From Marinobacter flavimaris (lineage in GTDB: Bacteria > Pseudomonadota > Gammaproteobacteria > Pseudomonadales > Oleiphilaceae): DNA of 64,000 nucleotides. The stretch spans positions 310,001-374,000 of the forward strand of contig NZ_PSSW01000005.1 in NCBI RefSeq assembly GCF_002933295.1, read 5' to 3'. Position numbers and translations under genes: made by a program. This document shows, piece by piece, positions 45,517 through 54,705 of this stretch (positions are counted from its first letter, which is position 1; every line of letters begins with the position of its first letter). The notes below the pieces were generated by a model. The model searched no databases. It saw nothing but the letters and a program-made list of their open reading frames with translations, and was not told the origin of the DNA.

Positions 45517-47404
45517 CAACTCCGCCATCAAGCCTGCACTGGTCGGCCATCACCACGACAAAACGGTACTGAGTGCCTACGAGGCCTGCTCGGCGCATGT
45601 CCAGCGTGGGGAACTTGCGGTGGCCCCGGCGGGTGTGTTCTGGCTGGAGACGGATCCGGCACGCGGCTGCAATACGCTCTGGCACCTTTCCGATCAGGGG
45701 CCTGTTCGCCTTGGACCTGATGATCTTGGCATCCGCAGCCGGGTAAATGGCTATGGTGGTGGCGCCCTGGCGGCTGCCGACAGCGGTGTGTTCGTGGTTG
45801 GCGAGGATCAACAGATACGGTTTGTCAGTCTGCCCGACGGCCAGTGCCACAACCTGACCGATGACCCCGGAGCGGCCTATGGTGGGTTGGTCGCTGACCA
45901 GTCCCGTCGACGGGTGCTCGCGGTACGGGAAGCAGAGGGCAAGCAGCAGCTGGTTGCCGTCTCCATGCTGGGCGAGCGTTCGGTGCTTCATTCCGGCCTG
46001 GATTTTTACAGCGCGCCGGCGGTCTCGGCCGATGGCAGTCAGGTTGCCTGGACCAGCTGGCAGTTGCCGGATATGCCCTGGCTGCGTTCACGGCTGTGGA
46101 CCGCAAATTGCTCTGAAGATGGATTGCTGGATCAAGGCCGGGAATGGCCCACACCTTCTGAGGCGTCGGTACAGCAGCCGGTGTTCGATGGCAACCAACT
46201 CTGGGTTTTGTCAGACCACGGGGGTTGGTGGCAACCCTGGCATATTGATACTTCGGGCGAGGGCGCTTGGCACGCCACCGAATCGCCAGCCCGGGATCAT
46301 GGCAACGCGCCCTGGCAGTTGGGTGAATCCCACCACTGCCCGACAGGCAGTGGCAGTTGGGCCCGGGTTCGTTACTGCAATGGGACCGGCGAGCTCTGGC
46401 TAAGCTCCGGCGAAACGGGTGAAGCAATCCGGGTTGCCCGGGGCTTTGGCGACTTCCGATGTCTGCAGTCGGCTGGCGAGCATCTTTACTGCATCGGGCG
46501 AGCCGCCACCCGCCTGGACGCGGTCCTCCAGATTGATCTCGAGACCGGCCAGGCCCGCACCATTGCCGGGGGCGAGGAGGCCATGCCAGAGCCGCGGGCG
46601 GCACTGCCGCTGGATATCGAGATTCCGGCTCTGAACCCGGGTGAAGCTTCTATCCACGGATTTTTCTACACTCCGAAGCTGGCCACGCCAGACGTCCCTC
46701 CACTGATTCTGATTGCTCACGGAGGACCCACTTCGGCGGCCTATCCGGTGTTCAATCCCCAGGTTCAGTACTGGTGTCAGCGGGGCTTTGCCGTCGCTGA
46801 AATCAACTATCGAGGCAGCACCGGCTTTGGTCGTGAGTTCCGCCTGGCCCTGGAAGGTCGGTGGGGTGACGTGGATGTCGCGGATATGGAACGGGCGGCA
46901 GACCACCTTGCCTCCTTCGGCCTGGCTGATGGGAGACGGGTGTTTATCCAGGGTCGCAGCTCCGGGGGTTACACGGCCCTGATGGCGATGATCCGGAGCA
47001 GGCGTTTCACCGCTGGCGCGAGCATGTTCGGCGTAACGGATCCCATGCGTTTACGGGCCATGACCCATCGGTTTGAATCCGGTTATCTGGATTGGCTACT
47101 GGGGTCGCCAGAAAAATACCCGGAGCGGTGGCAGGAGAGAACGCCCCTGTTGCACGCCGAACGCATTACCGCGCCCATGATCTTTTTCCAGGGCGGACAG
47201 GACCGGGTTGTGGTGCCTGAGCAGACCCGGGCAATGACCGAGGCCATGAAAGCCGCGGGCAGGGCGCCGGAGCTGCACTGGTTTGAAGACGAGGGGCATG
47301 GTTTCCGGCGACAGGCCAATCAGGCCGGTATGCTCGAATGGATGTTCAGCTTCTACCGAAAGCATAGCCAAAAGGCCAATGATCAGGCGGAGAACTTGAG
47401 TTAA
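45482..47404 (+). CDS. pqqH: S9 family prolyl oligopeptidase-like peptidase PqqH
   Basis: A 640-residue peptidase: an N-terminal beta-propeller of about 370 residues and a C-terminal alpha/beta hydrolase. Catalytic Ser is in [13 protein letters not shown], Asp in [11 protein letters not shown] and His in EDEGHGFRR. In pseudomonads the same gene follows pqqE (pqqH) and is suggested to trim PqqA-derived peptide. No PqqF/PqqG-type M16 peptidase is in the window, so PqqH may serve that step (inference). The ATG at 45482 overlaps pqqE by 35 bases; I see no better start nearby. Confidence 0.9.
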   Translation: MRIIHGFSSGVNNSAIKPALVGHHHDKTVLSAYEACSAHVQRGELAVAPAGVFWLETDPARGCNTLWHLSDQGPVRLGPDDLGIRSRVNGYGGGALAAADSGVFVVGEDQQIRFVSLPDGQCHNLTDDPGAAYGGLVADQSRRRVLAVREAEGKQQLVAVSMLGERSVLHSGLDFYSAPAVSADGSQVAWTSWQLPDMPWLRSRLWTANCSEDGLLDQGREWPTPSEASVQQPVFDGNQLWVLSDHGGWWQPWHIDTSGEGAWHATESPARDHGNAPWQLGESHHCPTGSGSWARVRYCNGTGELWLSSGETGEAIRVARGFGDFRCLQSAGEHLYCIGRAATRLDAVLQIDLETGQARTIAGGEEAMPEPRAALPLDIEIPALNPGEASIHGFFYTPKLATPDVPPLILIAHGGPTSAAYPVFNPQVQYWCQRGFAVAEINYRGSTGFGREFRLALEGRWGDVDVADMERAADHLASFGLADGRRVFIQGRSSGGYTALMAMIRSRRFTAGASMFGVTDPMRLRAMTHRFESGYLDWLLGSPEKYPERWQERTPLLHAERITAPMIFFQGGQDRVVVPEQTRAMTEAMKAAGRAPELHWFEDEGHGFRRQANQAGMLEWMFSFYRKHSQKANDQAENLS

Positions 47405-47448
47405 ACTCTCGGCTATTCCTATAACAACAAACGGTCGAGTGCAGTCTG

Positions 47449-48612
47449 ATGAGTCACGATATATCCAGCTTGCGAAAGTTTGTCTCACCGGAAATCGTAT
47501 TTGGTGCCGGCTCCCGGAAGTCCGTGGCCAACTTCGCCAGTAATTTCGGTGCCCGGCATGTCTTTCTGGTGTCCGATCCGGGTGTGGCTGCCGCCGGTTG
47601 GGTCGATGAGATCGTGACGCTGCTGACCGATGCAGGTATCCGCTCCACCGTTTATACCGGTGTTTCACCAAACCCCAAGGTGGATGAGGTGATGACCGGG
47701 GCCGAGCTCTACAAATCCAGTGAATGTGATGTCATTGTCGCCATCGGTGGCGGCAGCCCCATGGACTGCGCCAAAGGCATCGGTATCGTCGCCACTCATG
47801 GTCGCAGCATCCTGGAGTTCGAGGGCGTCGACACCATCACCAATCCGTCACCGCCCCTGATCCTGATTCCGACCACGGCGGGCACCTCGGCGGATGTTTC
47901 CCAGTTCGCGATCATTTCCGACCCGAACCGCCGTTTCAAATTTTCTATCATCAGCAAGGCCGTTGTGCCAGATGTGTCCCTGATCGATCCGGAAGTTACC
48001 GAGACCATGGACGCCTACCTCACCGCCTGCACCGGCGTTGATGCCCTGGTGCACGCCATCGAGGCTTACGTATCCACGGGCAGCGGCCCGCTGACGGACA
48101 CCCATGCGCTTGAAGCGATCCGGCTGATCAACCGGAATCTCGAGCCGCTGGTGGACAACACGGCAGATCCCTATCTCCGGGAGCAGATCATGCTGGCCTC
48201 CATGCAGGCAGGGCTGGCGTTCTCCAATGCCATTCTCGGGGCAGTACACGCCATGTCCCACAGCCTGGGTGGTTTCCTGGATTTGCCTCATGGTCTGTGT
48301 AATGCGCTGCTGCTGGAGCACGTGGTGGCTTACAACTTCCAGTCTGCCGAAGATCGTTTCCGCCGCGTTGCCGAAGCCATGGATATCGATACCCGTGGAA
48401 TGGCCAAGCCGGAAATCAAAAAACGGTTAATGAACCGCATTGTAGAGCTCAAGCGTCGGGTTGGGCTGGAGGCGCGTCTCGCCCAGCTGGGTGTTTCGGT
48501 GTCCGACATTCCCCACCTGTCCGGCTTTGCGTTGCAGGACCCGTGCATTCTCACCAACCCCCGGAAGTCGTCGCTGCGGGATGTCCAGGTTGTCTATGAA
48601 GAAGCCCTCTGA
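47449..48612 (+). CDS. ercA: iron-containing alcohol dehydrogenase ErcA
   Basis: A 387-residue group III (iron-type) alcohol dehydrogenase. NAD site IGGGSPMDCAKGIG; metal-binding Asp and His residues in ACTGVDALVHAIEAYV, GAVHAMSHSLGGFLDLPHGL and a nearby HGLCNALLLEHV. In P. aeruginosa, ErcA follows the pqq genes and takes part in regulation of ethanol oxidation. The same order (pqqH-ercA-ercS) is kept here. It starts 45 bases after pqqH and its end overlaps the kinase gene by 17 bases. Confidence 0.93.
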   Translation: MSHDISSLRKFVSPEIVFGAGSRKSVANFASNFGARHVFLVSDPGVAAAGWVDEIVTLLTDAGIRSTVYTGVSPNPKVDEVMTGAELYKSSECDVIVAIGGGSPMDCAKGIGIVATHGRSILEFEGVDTITNPSPPLILIPTTAGTSADVSQFAIISDPNRRFKFSIISKAVVPDVSLIDPEVTETMDAYLTACTGVDALVHAIEAYVSTGSGPLTDTHALEAIRLINRNLEPLVDNTADPYLREQIMLASMQAGLAFSNAILGAVHAMSHSLGGFLDLPHGLCNALLLEHVVAYNFQSAEDRFRRVAEAMDIDTRGMAKPEIKKRLMNRIVELKRRVGLEARLAQLGVSVSDIPHLSGFALQDPCILTNPRKSSLRDVQVVYEEAL

Positions 48613-50362
48613 CAGCAAGGATGGCGAACAGGACAGTAGCTACGGAATTGGCGATCTTCTCGGGCTGGGCAGCCAGTCCGTCCGCAAGAACTATTACCCG
48701 GCTCTGCAGGAACGCATTGACGAGCTGGAGCAGGAACGCAACCGCTACAAATGGCTTTTCGAGAACGCGCTGCACGGTATCTTCCAGGCCAACCTGCGGG
48801 GCGGCTTTCTGGCCTGCAACCCGGCGATGGCGAGAATCTGCGGTTATGACAGCCCCGAGGCGCTCACGGAAAAGGTCATCCGGCTCCGTGAACAGTTGTT
48901 CTGCAGTTCCAGTGAATTCGATGCCATACGTCAGGAGCTTCTCGACGAGGGCAGTCTGAGTGCCCGGGAAACCCGTTTCCAGCGTGCTGATCGCACGCCG
49001 GTCCACGTTGCTGTCACCCTGCTGCGACGCCCGGACCTCGGACCGGAAGTGGTGGAAGCCTTCGTTGCCGACATAACCGAGCGAGTGTTGGCCCGGCAGA
49101 AACTGGAGCAGTTGAACGCCACCCTTGAGCGGCGCGTGGAAGAGCGGACCGAAGCACTGCAGAATGCCAATGTGGGCCTGCGCTACCAGATTGAGGAGCG
49201 CGAGAAGGTTGAGCGCGAGCTCTTTGTTGCCATGGAGGCCGCCAAAGAGGCCAACCGCAGCAAGGATAAATATCTCGCGGCGGCCAGCCATGACCTGCTT
49301 CAGCCGCTGAATGCAGCCCGGCTGATGATATCCGCGCTCCAGGACAGCACGCTGCCGGAACAGGAAACCCGCATGGTGCACCAGGTACATCGGGCTCTGG
49401 AGGGCGCCGAAGACCTGCTGGCGGACCTGCTGGATATCTCCAAGCTCGACCAGCAGGCAATGAAGCCTGATCTGGTTTATACCGATGTGGCCGCCCTGGC
49501 CAGATCCCTCGGGGAGGAGTTCGAGGCCGTTGCCAGCAATGCCGGCCTCGGGTTCCGGGTACGCACCATTCCGGCGATGGTGCGAACAGATCAGCGCATG
49601 CTGACCCGTATCCTCCGAAATCTGCTCAGCAACGCCTTCCGGTACACCCGCAAGGGCGGTGTTGTCATGGCGTTGAGATCCCGCGGCGACCGTCTGCGGA
49701 TTGAAGTCTGGGATACCGGTGTTGGCATCGAGGAAGACAAGCTCCGGGACATTTTCACCGAGTTTCACCAGCTGTTGCCCCAGGGCACCGGCGGCCGGCA
49801 GGGTGTGGGCCTGGGGCTGGCCATCGTGGAACGGATGGTTCGGGTGCTGGGGTACGACATTGATGTGTCATCACGGCCCGGTCGTGGCTCCCGCTTCGTG
49901 CTGACCCTGCCGCTTGAACCCGCTCAGGCCAGACCGGATATGGCCCGTACAGATTCGCTCCAGAATTTCGCCGATGGCTTTGACGGTGTGCCGGTGCTGG
50001 TGATCGACAACGAGCCGGCGGTTCTGGAGAGCATGCAGTTGCTGCTGGAGCGTTGGGGCTGTGATGTGCTCACAGCCGCCAGCAAGGCAGAGGCCGTGGA
50101 GGCTCTCGAGCAAACCGGCCAGATACCGGCCCTTATCCTTGCGGACTATCACCTGAACAATGAGCGAACCGGTTACGATGCAGTTCACGGGGTTCGCCGC
50201 CACCTTGGTCGTGATATTCCCGCCGCCATCATTACCGCAGATCGCAGCGATGACACCCGCAAGATACTGCGCGCCCAGTACCTGCCAATACTGAACAAGC
50301 CGGTGAAACCGAACCGGCTCAGGGCCCTGATGACCAGCCTGCTGACCTCTGCCTCGGCCTGA
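48596..50362 (+). CDS. ercS: ErcS hybrid sensor histidine kinase
   Basis: A 588-residue soluble kinase: N-terminal stretch, PAS domain (about 55-170), coiled coil with ERRVEERTEALQ, HisKA with AAASHDLLQPLNAARL and acceptor His232, HATPase with NLLSNAFRYTRKG and DTGVGIEEDKL, and a C-terminal receiver with Asp517 in LILADYHLNN. No membrane segment. Its architecture parallels the ErcS'-like kinase at 5931 with one PAS fewer. The ATG at 48596 overlaps ercA by 17 bases; a longer frame upstream of it is not supported. It probably senses a cytoplasmic product of alcohol oxidation together with ErcA (inference). Confidence 0.92.
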   Translation: MKKPSDSKDGEQDSSYGIGDLLGLGSQSVRKNYYPALQERIDELEQERNRYKWLFENALHGIFQANLRGGFLACNPAMARICGYDSPEALTEKVIRLREQLFCSSSEFDAIRQELLDEGSLSARETRFQRADRTPVHVAVTLLRRPDLGPEVVEAFVADITERVLARQKLEQLNATLERRVEERTEALQNANVGLRYQIEEREKVERELFVAMEAAKEANRSKDKYLAAASHDLLQPLNAARLMISALQDSTLPEQETRMVHQVHRALEGAEDLLADLLDISKLDQQAMKPDLVYTDVAALARSLGEEFEAVASNAGLGFRVRTIPAMVRTDQRMLTRILRNLLSNAFRYTRKGGVVMALRSRGDRLRIEVWDTGVGIEEDKLRDIFTEFHQLLPQGTGGRQGVGLGLAIVERMVRVLGYDIDVSSRPGRGSRFVLTLPLEPAQARPDMARTDSLQNFADGFDGVPVLVIDNEPAVLESMQLLLERWGCDVLTAASKAEAVEALEQTGQIPALILADYHLNNERTGYDAVHGVRRHLGRDIPAAIITADRSDDTRKILRAQYLPILNKPVKPNRLRALMTSLLTSASA

Positions 50363-50477
50363 CCCCTTCTCGCCAGTCCTGTAAGACCTTCTTACATACA
50401 CTCTGAAGCGCTTCGCGAAATACTCCCTCAACCGGTCTCCGATACCGGCAGGTTTCAAACATCTGAGGGAGTAACAG

Positions 50478-52268
50478 ATGAAAACAACAACGATTGGCCG
50501 GAAAGCCGGCAGTGGATTTGGGCATTGGTGGCTGGCAATGATCGGCGCTGTGCTATTGGCCGGTTGCGGCGGTGGGGGCGGCGAGACGGAGGTGTCCAGC
50601 CCCTCGGATTTCGAACCCCCGGCGGAGCCCGTGAACATAGGGGGCGATGTCGAGCTTTATGATCCCGAGCGGCTGATTGATGTGTCGCTCACCATGAGCT
50701 CCGCCGATTTCAGCAAACTGAAATCGGAAGCCCGAACCCTGGCCAGCACCGACCGGGAATGTGTGCCCGAGTTCGAATACACGGAATTCACGGCCAGCGT
50801 CACCATCGACGGTGACCGCATGGACCGGGTGATCGTGCGCAAGAAGGGCTACATGGGCTCCCTGAGCCCCAGTATCCCCTCTCTCAAGCTGGACTTTAAC
50901 GATCTCTGGCCTGGTCGCACCTATCAGAACATGACCCGGATGACCCTGAACAATAACCGCCAGGACCCCTCCAATGCCCGCCAGTGCATGGCCTATGACC
51001 AGTTCCGGCAGGCCGGGCTCGCGGCGCCGAAATGCAATTACGCCAGAGTGTCTGTCAATGGCGAGGATCTGGGTGTGTTTACCAATGTCGAGCCTATCAA
51101 GAAGCCCTTTCTGGCACGGGCATTCGGGGACGACGACGGTAACCAGTACGAAGCCCAAACGGCGGACTTCGGTACCTGGCTGAGCGAACGTTTTGAGAAA
51201 AAGACCAACGAAAAAGAAAACGACCGAACTGACCTGCAGGCCGTTACCGATGCTCTGGCCTTGCCCGATGAGCAGATGGTGAATGTATTGCCGCAGCTGG
51301 TGGATGTGGATGAATTCATCCGGTTCTGGGCGGTGGAAACCCTGTTGGGCGCCTGGGATTCCGCCACTGGCAACGCCAACAATTTCCACATCTATCGGGA
51401 CCCCGGAGACGGCCTGTTCCATTTTATTCCCTGGGGCGCTGATACGGCCTTTCGTGGGGCGCATCCCCTGAGGCCGCTCACGGGGGTGCTATACCGCAAC
51501 TTCTCGCTGGCGGACCGGCTTTTCAGCATTCCCGAGTACCGGGCGCGCTATGAGGCCGAGCTTGAAGACCTGCTGGCCACCCAGTGGGATGAGGCCGATT
51601 TGCTGGCGGAAGTGGAGCGGATACGTGAACTCACCGGCACCAGCGCGGAGGCGACGGCCAGCCTGAATGCCTTCATTGGTGGCCGCGGCGTGGCCGGTGA
51701 TGACGATTTCCGGCCTGCGCGTCGAGCTGTTATTGAACAGGCCATCGCCGAGGAGACGCCCTCCGGGGAAGTGTACCGGCTTGCGGACACGCAACCGGAT
51801 TGCAGCGTGCCGGCGACAACCAGCCTGACCGGCACCATCAAGTCCGAGGACGGTGCCGACACAGGTGCCTTCCGCTTCACGCTGCCCGGAGGTCGGGCGG
51901 TGAACGCGAGCCTGACTTTTGCCGCCTTCGAGGTGGACAGCCTGGTTTACTCGGTTGATCGCGAATCAAAGCCGGCGGTGATCAGCCTCCTGCTGATTGG
52001 CGCGGATATCAACGACAACTTCACGCCCTATGTGCTGCAACTGTTTATCGAGGCATCCGATTACGTGCCGGGCACACACGAGTTCCATGGCTTTGCCACC
52101 AACGCTCTGTTGTTTGAGGTGGATGAAAGCCAGCCCGGGGATGTGCGCACCCTGGCCCTTGGCGCAGAGGGCAGTATTACTGTCATCGGGGTGGGATCCG
52201 GGGCCAGTGAGGGCGACGTGGAACTGAGCCTGAACGCCACCCTGGAATACGATTCGGCGATTCGATGA
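50478..52268 (+). CDS. CotH-kinase family lipoprotein
   Basis: A 596-residue lipoprotein: N-terminus ends in the lipobox LLAGC (Cys34), then a Gly run. The CotH domain (about 60-420) shows RKKGYMGSLSPSIPSLKLDF, MTRMTLNNNRQDPSNARQC, SVNGEDLGVFTNVEP, FIRFWAVETLLGAW and FHFIPWGADTAF. CotH proteins are atypical kinases; members of the family phosphorylate secreted proteins in spores. Residues after 450 form an extra beta-rich domain. AGGGAGTAACAG lies before the ATG. It heads a four-gene overlapping operon with a VTC-domain protein, a DUF4956 membrane protein and an OprP-like porin. Confidence 0.88.
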   Translation: MKTTTIGRKAGSGFGHWWLAMIGAVLLAGCGGGGGETEVSSPSDFEPPAEPVNIGGDVELYDPERLIDVSLTMSSADFSKLKSEARTLASTDRECVPEFEYTEFTASVTIDGDRMDRVIVRKKGYMGSLSPSIPSLKLDFNDLWPGRTYQNMTRMTLNNNRQDPSNARQCMAYDQFRQAGLAAPKCNYARVSVNGEDLGVFTNVEPIKKPFLARAFGDDDGNQYEAQTADFGTWLSERFEKKTNEKENDRTDLQAVTDALALPDEQMVNVLPQLVDVDEFIRFWAVETLLGAWDSATGNANNFHIYRDPGDGLFHFIPWGADTAFRGAHPLRPLTGVLYRNFSLADRLFSIPEYRARYEAELEDLLATQWDEADLLAEVERIRELTGTSAEATASLNAFIGGRGVAGDDDFRPARRAVIEQAIAEETPSGEVYRLADTQPDCSVPATTSLTGTIKSEDGADTGAFRFTLPGGRAVNASLTFAAFEVDSLVYSVDRESKPAVISLLLIGADINDNFTPYVLQLFIEASDYVPGTHEFHGFATNALLFEVDESQPGDVRTLALGAEGSITVIGVGSGASEGDVELSLNATLEYDSAIR

Positions 52269-53023
52269 ACATGGCTGTCGCCAGCCCGCTGGAAGGATTC
52301 CGCGGGCATTGTCTGGCCGAACAGATGCAGGCCCGTTTGATGAATCGGGTCGACACCAAGTTTCTGGTGCCTGCATACCTGCTGGATGCCTGTCTGCGTG
52401 GATTGGAGCACCATTACTCCATCCTGGAGATCGACGGGCGCCGGCGGTTCACCTACGACACCCTGTATTTCGATACACCGGAACGCCAGCTTTACCTGGA
52501 TCACCACAACGGCAAGTTGAACCGGTTCAAGCTCCGCATCCGGCACTACCGTGAAACCGGGGACAGCTTCCTGGAGGTCAAGAAAAAGAACAACAGGGAG
52601 AGAACCATCAAGAACCGTTTGCCGCTGACATCGCAAACCGTTGAGAGCAGCCGGGTGGTCCCTTTCCTTGAAGAGCAATTGGGCCGACCGGTGGCAGGGA
52701 TGCTGCCGGCTCTTTTTGTCGGCTACCGCCGGATGACCTTCATGAGCGCACGGGGGACCGAGCGTATTACGGTGGATACAGGGCTGGGTTTTCACTCGGC
52801 CGACCGTCGCAGCGGTCTGTGCCTGCCTGATGTTGCCGTTTTCGAGGTCAAGTACGATCGCAAGGTCCCATATTCCCCTTTCCTGGAACGTCTTGGTCAG
52901 CTCGGCTGCCGCCCCGTGCAGTTCAGCAAATACTGCATCGGCACAAGCCTGTTGTTCGGCCACGAATGCAAAACCAATCGCTTCAAACCGCTGTTAAGGA
53001 GACTTCATGGAATCTGCAGTTGA
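52265..53023 (+). CDS. VTC-domain protein, putative polyphosphate polymerase
   Basis: A 252-residue protein with the VTC/CYTH-like tunnel fold: basic and acidic motif series MNRVDTKFLVP, TYDTLYFDTPE, KLNRFKLRIRHYRETGDSFLEVKKK, ERTIKN and FEVKYDRKVPYS. These Lys/Arg/Glu residues match the polyphosphate polymerase core of yeast Vtc4. Bacterial relatives are found next to CotH and DUF4956 genes, as here. Polymerase activity is inferred, not shown. Overlaps cotH by four bases and the next gene by 17. Confidence 0.85.
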   Translation: MNMAVASPLEGFRGHCLAEQMQARLMNRVDTKFLVPAYLLDACLRGLEHHYSILEIDGRRRFTYDTLYFDTPERQLYLDHHNGKLNRFKLRIRHYRETGDSFLEVKKKNNRERTIKNRLPLTSQTVESSRVVPFLEEQLGRPVAGMLPALFVGYRRMTFMSARGTERITVDTGLGFHSADRRSGLCLPDVAVFEVKYDRKVPYSPFLERLGQLGCRPVQFSKYCIGTSLLFGHECKTNRFKPLLRRLHGICS

Positions 53024-53591
53024 TGTCCATTTTGCGATCCGGCTTTTGATCAATACCGCCTCCGTGTTTGTGCTGATTCGCTGCTACTACGCGTTTTCCC
53101 GTCACCGGGAGAATGCCGCCTCGTTCATTCTTTTTGGTGTCGGCGTTTTCCTGGTGACCGCATTGCTACATTCGGTCACCGTCACCATGGGCTTTGCCTT
53201 CGGTCTGTTCGCCGTTTTCTCAATGCTCCGGTACCGAACCGAGGCCCTGGGCATAAAAGAGATGACCTACCTGTTTCTGGTGATCGCCATGGCCCTGCTG
53301 GCAGCAGTTGGCAACATGCACCACCTGGAGCTGGTGTTTCTGAACCTGCTGGTCATCGTTCTGGCGCTGGTGCTCGAAACCCATGTGCTTTTGCCGCGAC
53401 ACAGTGAGAGAGAGGTGGAGTACGAAAAGATAGAGAACGTTCACCGGGACCGCCGGGAGTTGCTCATTGCGGACCTGCGAGAGCGCACCGGTCTGGATGT
53501 GTTCCGGGTGGATGTGGTGTCTGTCAGCTATCTGAGGGACACCGCCATGCTACGTATGCACTTTCGTCAGGAGGCCGATCATGCTCGCTGA
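53007..53591 (+). CDS. DUF4956 membrane protein
   Basis: A 194-residue protein with about four transmembrane segments in the first 130 residues (for example FAIRLLINTASVFVLIRCYYA, SFILFGVGVFLVTALLH, VTMGFAFGLFAVFSML and LFLVIAMALLAAVGN) and a soluble C-terminal part with an IADLRERTGLDVFRVDV stretch. This family is of unknown function and is often encoded beside VTC-domain proteins. Overlaps both neighbours. Confidence 0.85.
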   Translation: MESAVDVHFAIRLLINTASVFVLIRCYYAFSRHRENAASFILFGVGVFLVTALLHSVTVTMGFAFGLFAVFSMLRYRTEALGIKEMTYLFLVIAMALLAAVGNMHHLELVFLNLLVIVLALVLETHVLLPRHSEREVEYEKIENVHRDRRELLIADLRERTGLDVFRVDVVSVSYLRDTAMLRMHFRQEADHAR

Positions 53592-54705
53592 GCTGAAATG
53601 GGCGTGGCTGGTGATCGGTCTGACACTGGCGTTCATGTTACAGCCTCTGCTCGCTGTGGCTTCCCCTGTCGAGGCAGAAGTGGGCGGTTACGTCGCCGCC
53701 GGTGTTGACCATTACGGGTCATTTTATGATGAAGACGGTGAGCGCAGCACAGCCCGGGGCGTCCTGAGAAATGCGAAAATTGAACTGGAACTGGCCTTGG
53801 GCAAGCGCTGGGAGGCAGAGCTGGATGGCAGCTACAAGATTGAAGGCGACAAGAAAGAGCTGGATCTGGGCGATGCCTATCTCCTGTATGACGGGGAGAG
53901 CCGTTTCGAGGCTCAAATTGGGCGCTTCAAGGAGCCTTTTGGCCTGGAACGCCTCGCCAGCTACACCAGCCTGAACACCAGCGAACGTTCGCTGGTGACC
54001 TCGGCGTTCGCACCGGGGCGTTCCATCGGTGTTATGGCGGGGCAGTACCGCAAACGCGGCACCTGGTCCCTGGGTCTGTTCACCGATGAGCCCGATGGTG
54101 GCTCCACTCACGCTATAACCGCGAGACTGACCCGTGCCCCCATTCGTTCAGAAAACCAGACCCTACATCTGGGCGCCGCGGCCTCTTATCGTGATCTTGG
54201 CGACAGCCGCTTTCAGATCAAGGATGAGGGAGAGGTGTTCAGTGCCGATAATGTCATCCGCAGCCCACGATTCGAGGCTGGTGATGCTTGGCTGGCAGGT
54301 CTCGAGGCCGCCTGGCTTTATCATCGTCTGACCCTCGTGGCGGAGGCCATGGCTCAGAGCGTGCGTCGAACCGACGGGTCACGCTGGCAGTTCGGTGGCG
54401 CCTACCTCCAGGCCGGTGTGTTCCTGACCGATGATCGGCGCTATTACAGCCGGGGTGAGTTTGACTGGATAGAGCCCCGGCACCGGGCGGGCGCCCTGGA
54501 ACTGGTGGCACGGCACAGTGCTGTGGACCTGAGAGACCGGAACCTGGGCGCCGAGGCGAGTGTGACGCTGCTGGGTCTTGCCTGGTATCTGGGCGAGCTG
54601 TTCCAGCTGCGCCTGAATTACCTGATGCCGGATATTCGCGGCAATACCCTGATGGCCGTGCCGGACGGAGACGCTGTTACCCTGCGTGCTGTGCTGCGGT
54701 TCTAG
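53581..54705 (+). CDS. OprO/OprP-like outer-membrane porin
   Basis: A 374-residue outer-membrane barrel: hydrophobic signal region MLAELKWAWLVIGLTLAFML, then strands such as EAELDGSYKIEGDKKELDLGDAYLLYDG, EAQIGRFKEPFGLERL and SIGVMAGQYRKRG, ending with Phe. The GRFKEPFGLE segment is characteristic of the phosphate-selective porin O/P group. Position at the end of the CotH/VTC operon suggests a phosphate or polyphosphate-related role. Its 3' end overlaps the convergent kinase gene by 29 bases. Confidence 0.85.
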   Translation: MLAELKWAWLVIGLTLAFMLQPLLAVASPVEAEVGGYVAAGVDHYGSFYDEDGERSTARGVLRNAKIELELALGKRWEAELDGSYKIEGDKKELDLGDAYLLYDGESRFEAQIGRFKEPFGLERLASYTSLNTSERSLVTSAFAPGRSIGVMAGQYRKRGTWSLGLFTDEPDGGSTHAITARLTRAPIRSENQTLHLGAAASYRDLGDSRFQIKDEGEVFSADNVIRSPRFEAGDAWLAGLEAAWLYHRLTLVAEAMAQSVRRTDGSRWQFGGAYLQAGVFLTDDRRYYSRGEFDWIEPRHRAGALELVARHSAVDLRDRNLGAEASVTLLGLAWYLGELFQLRLNYLMPDIRGNTLMAVPDGDAVTLRAVLRF

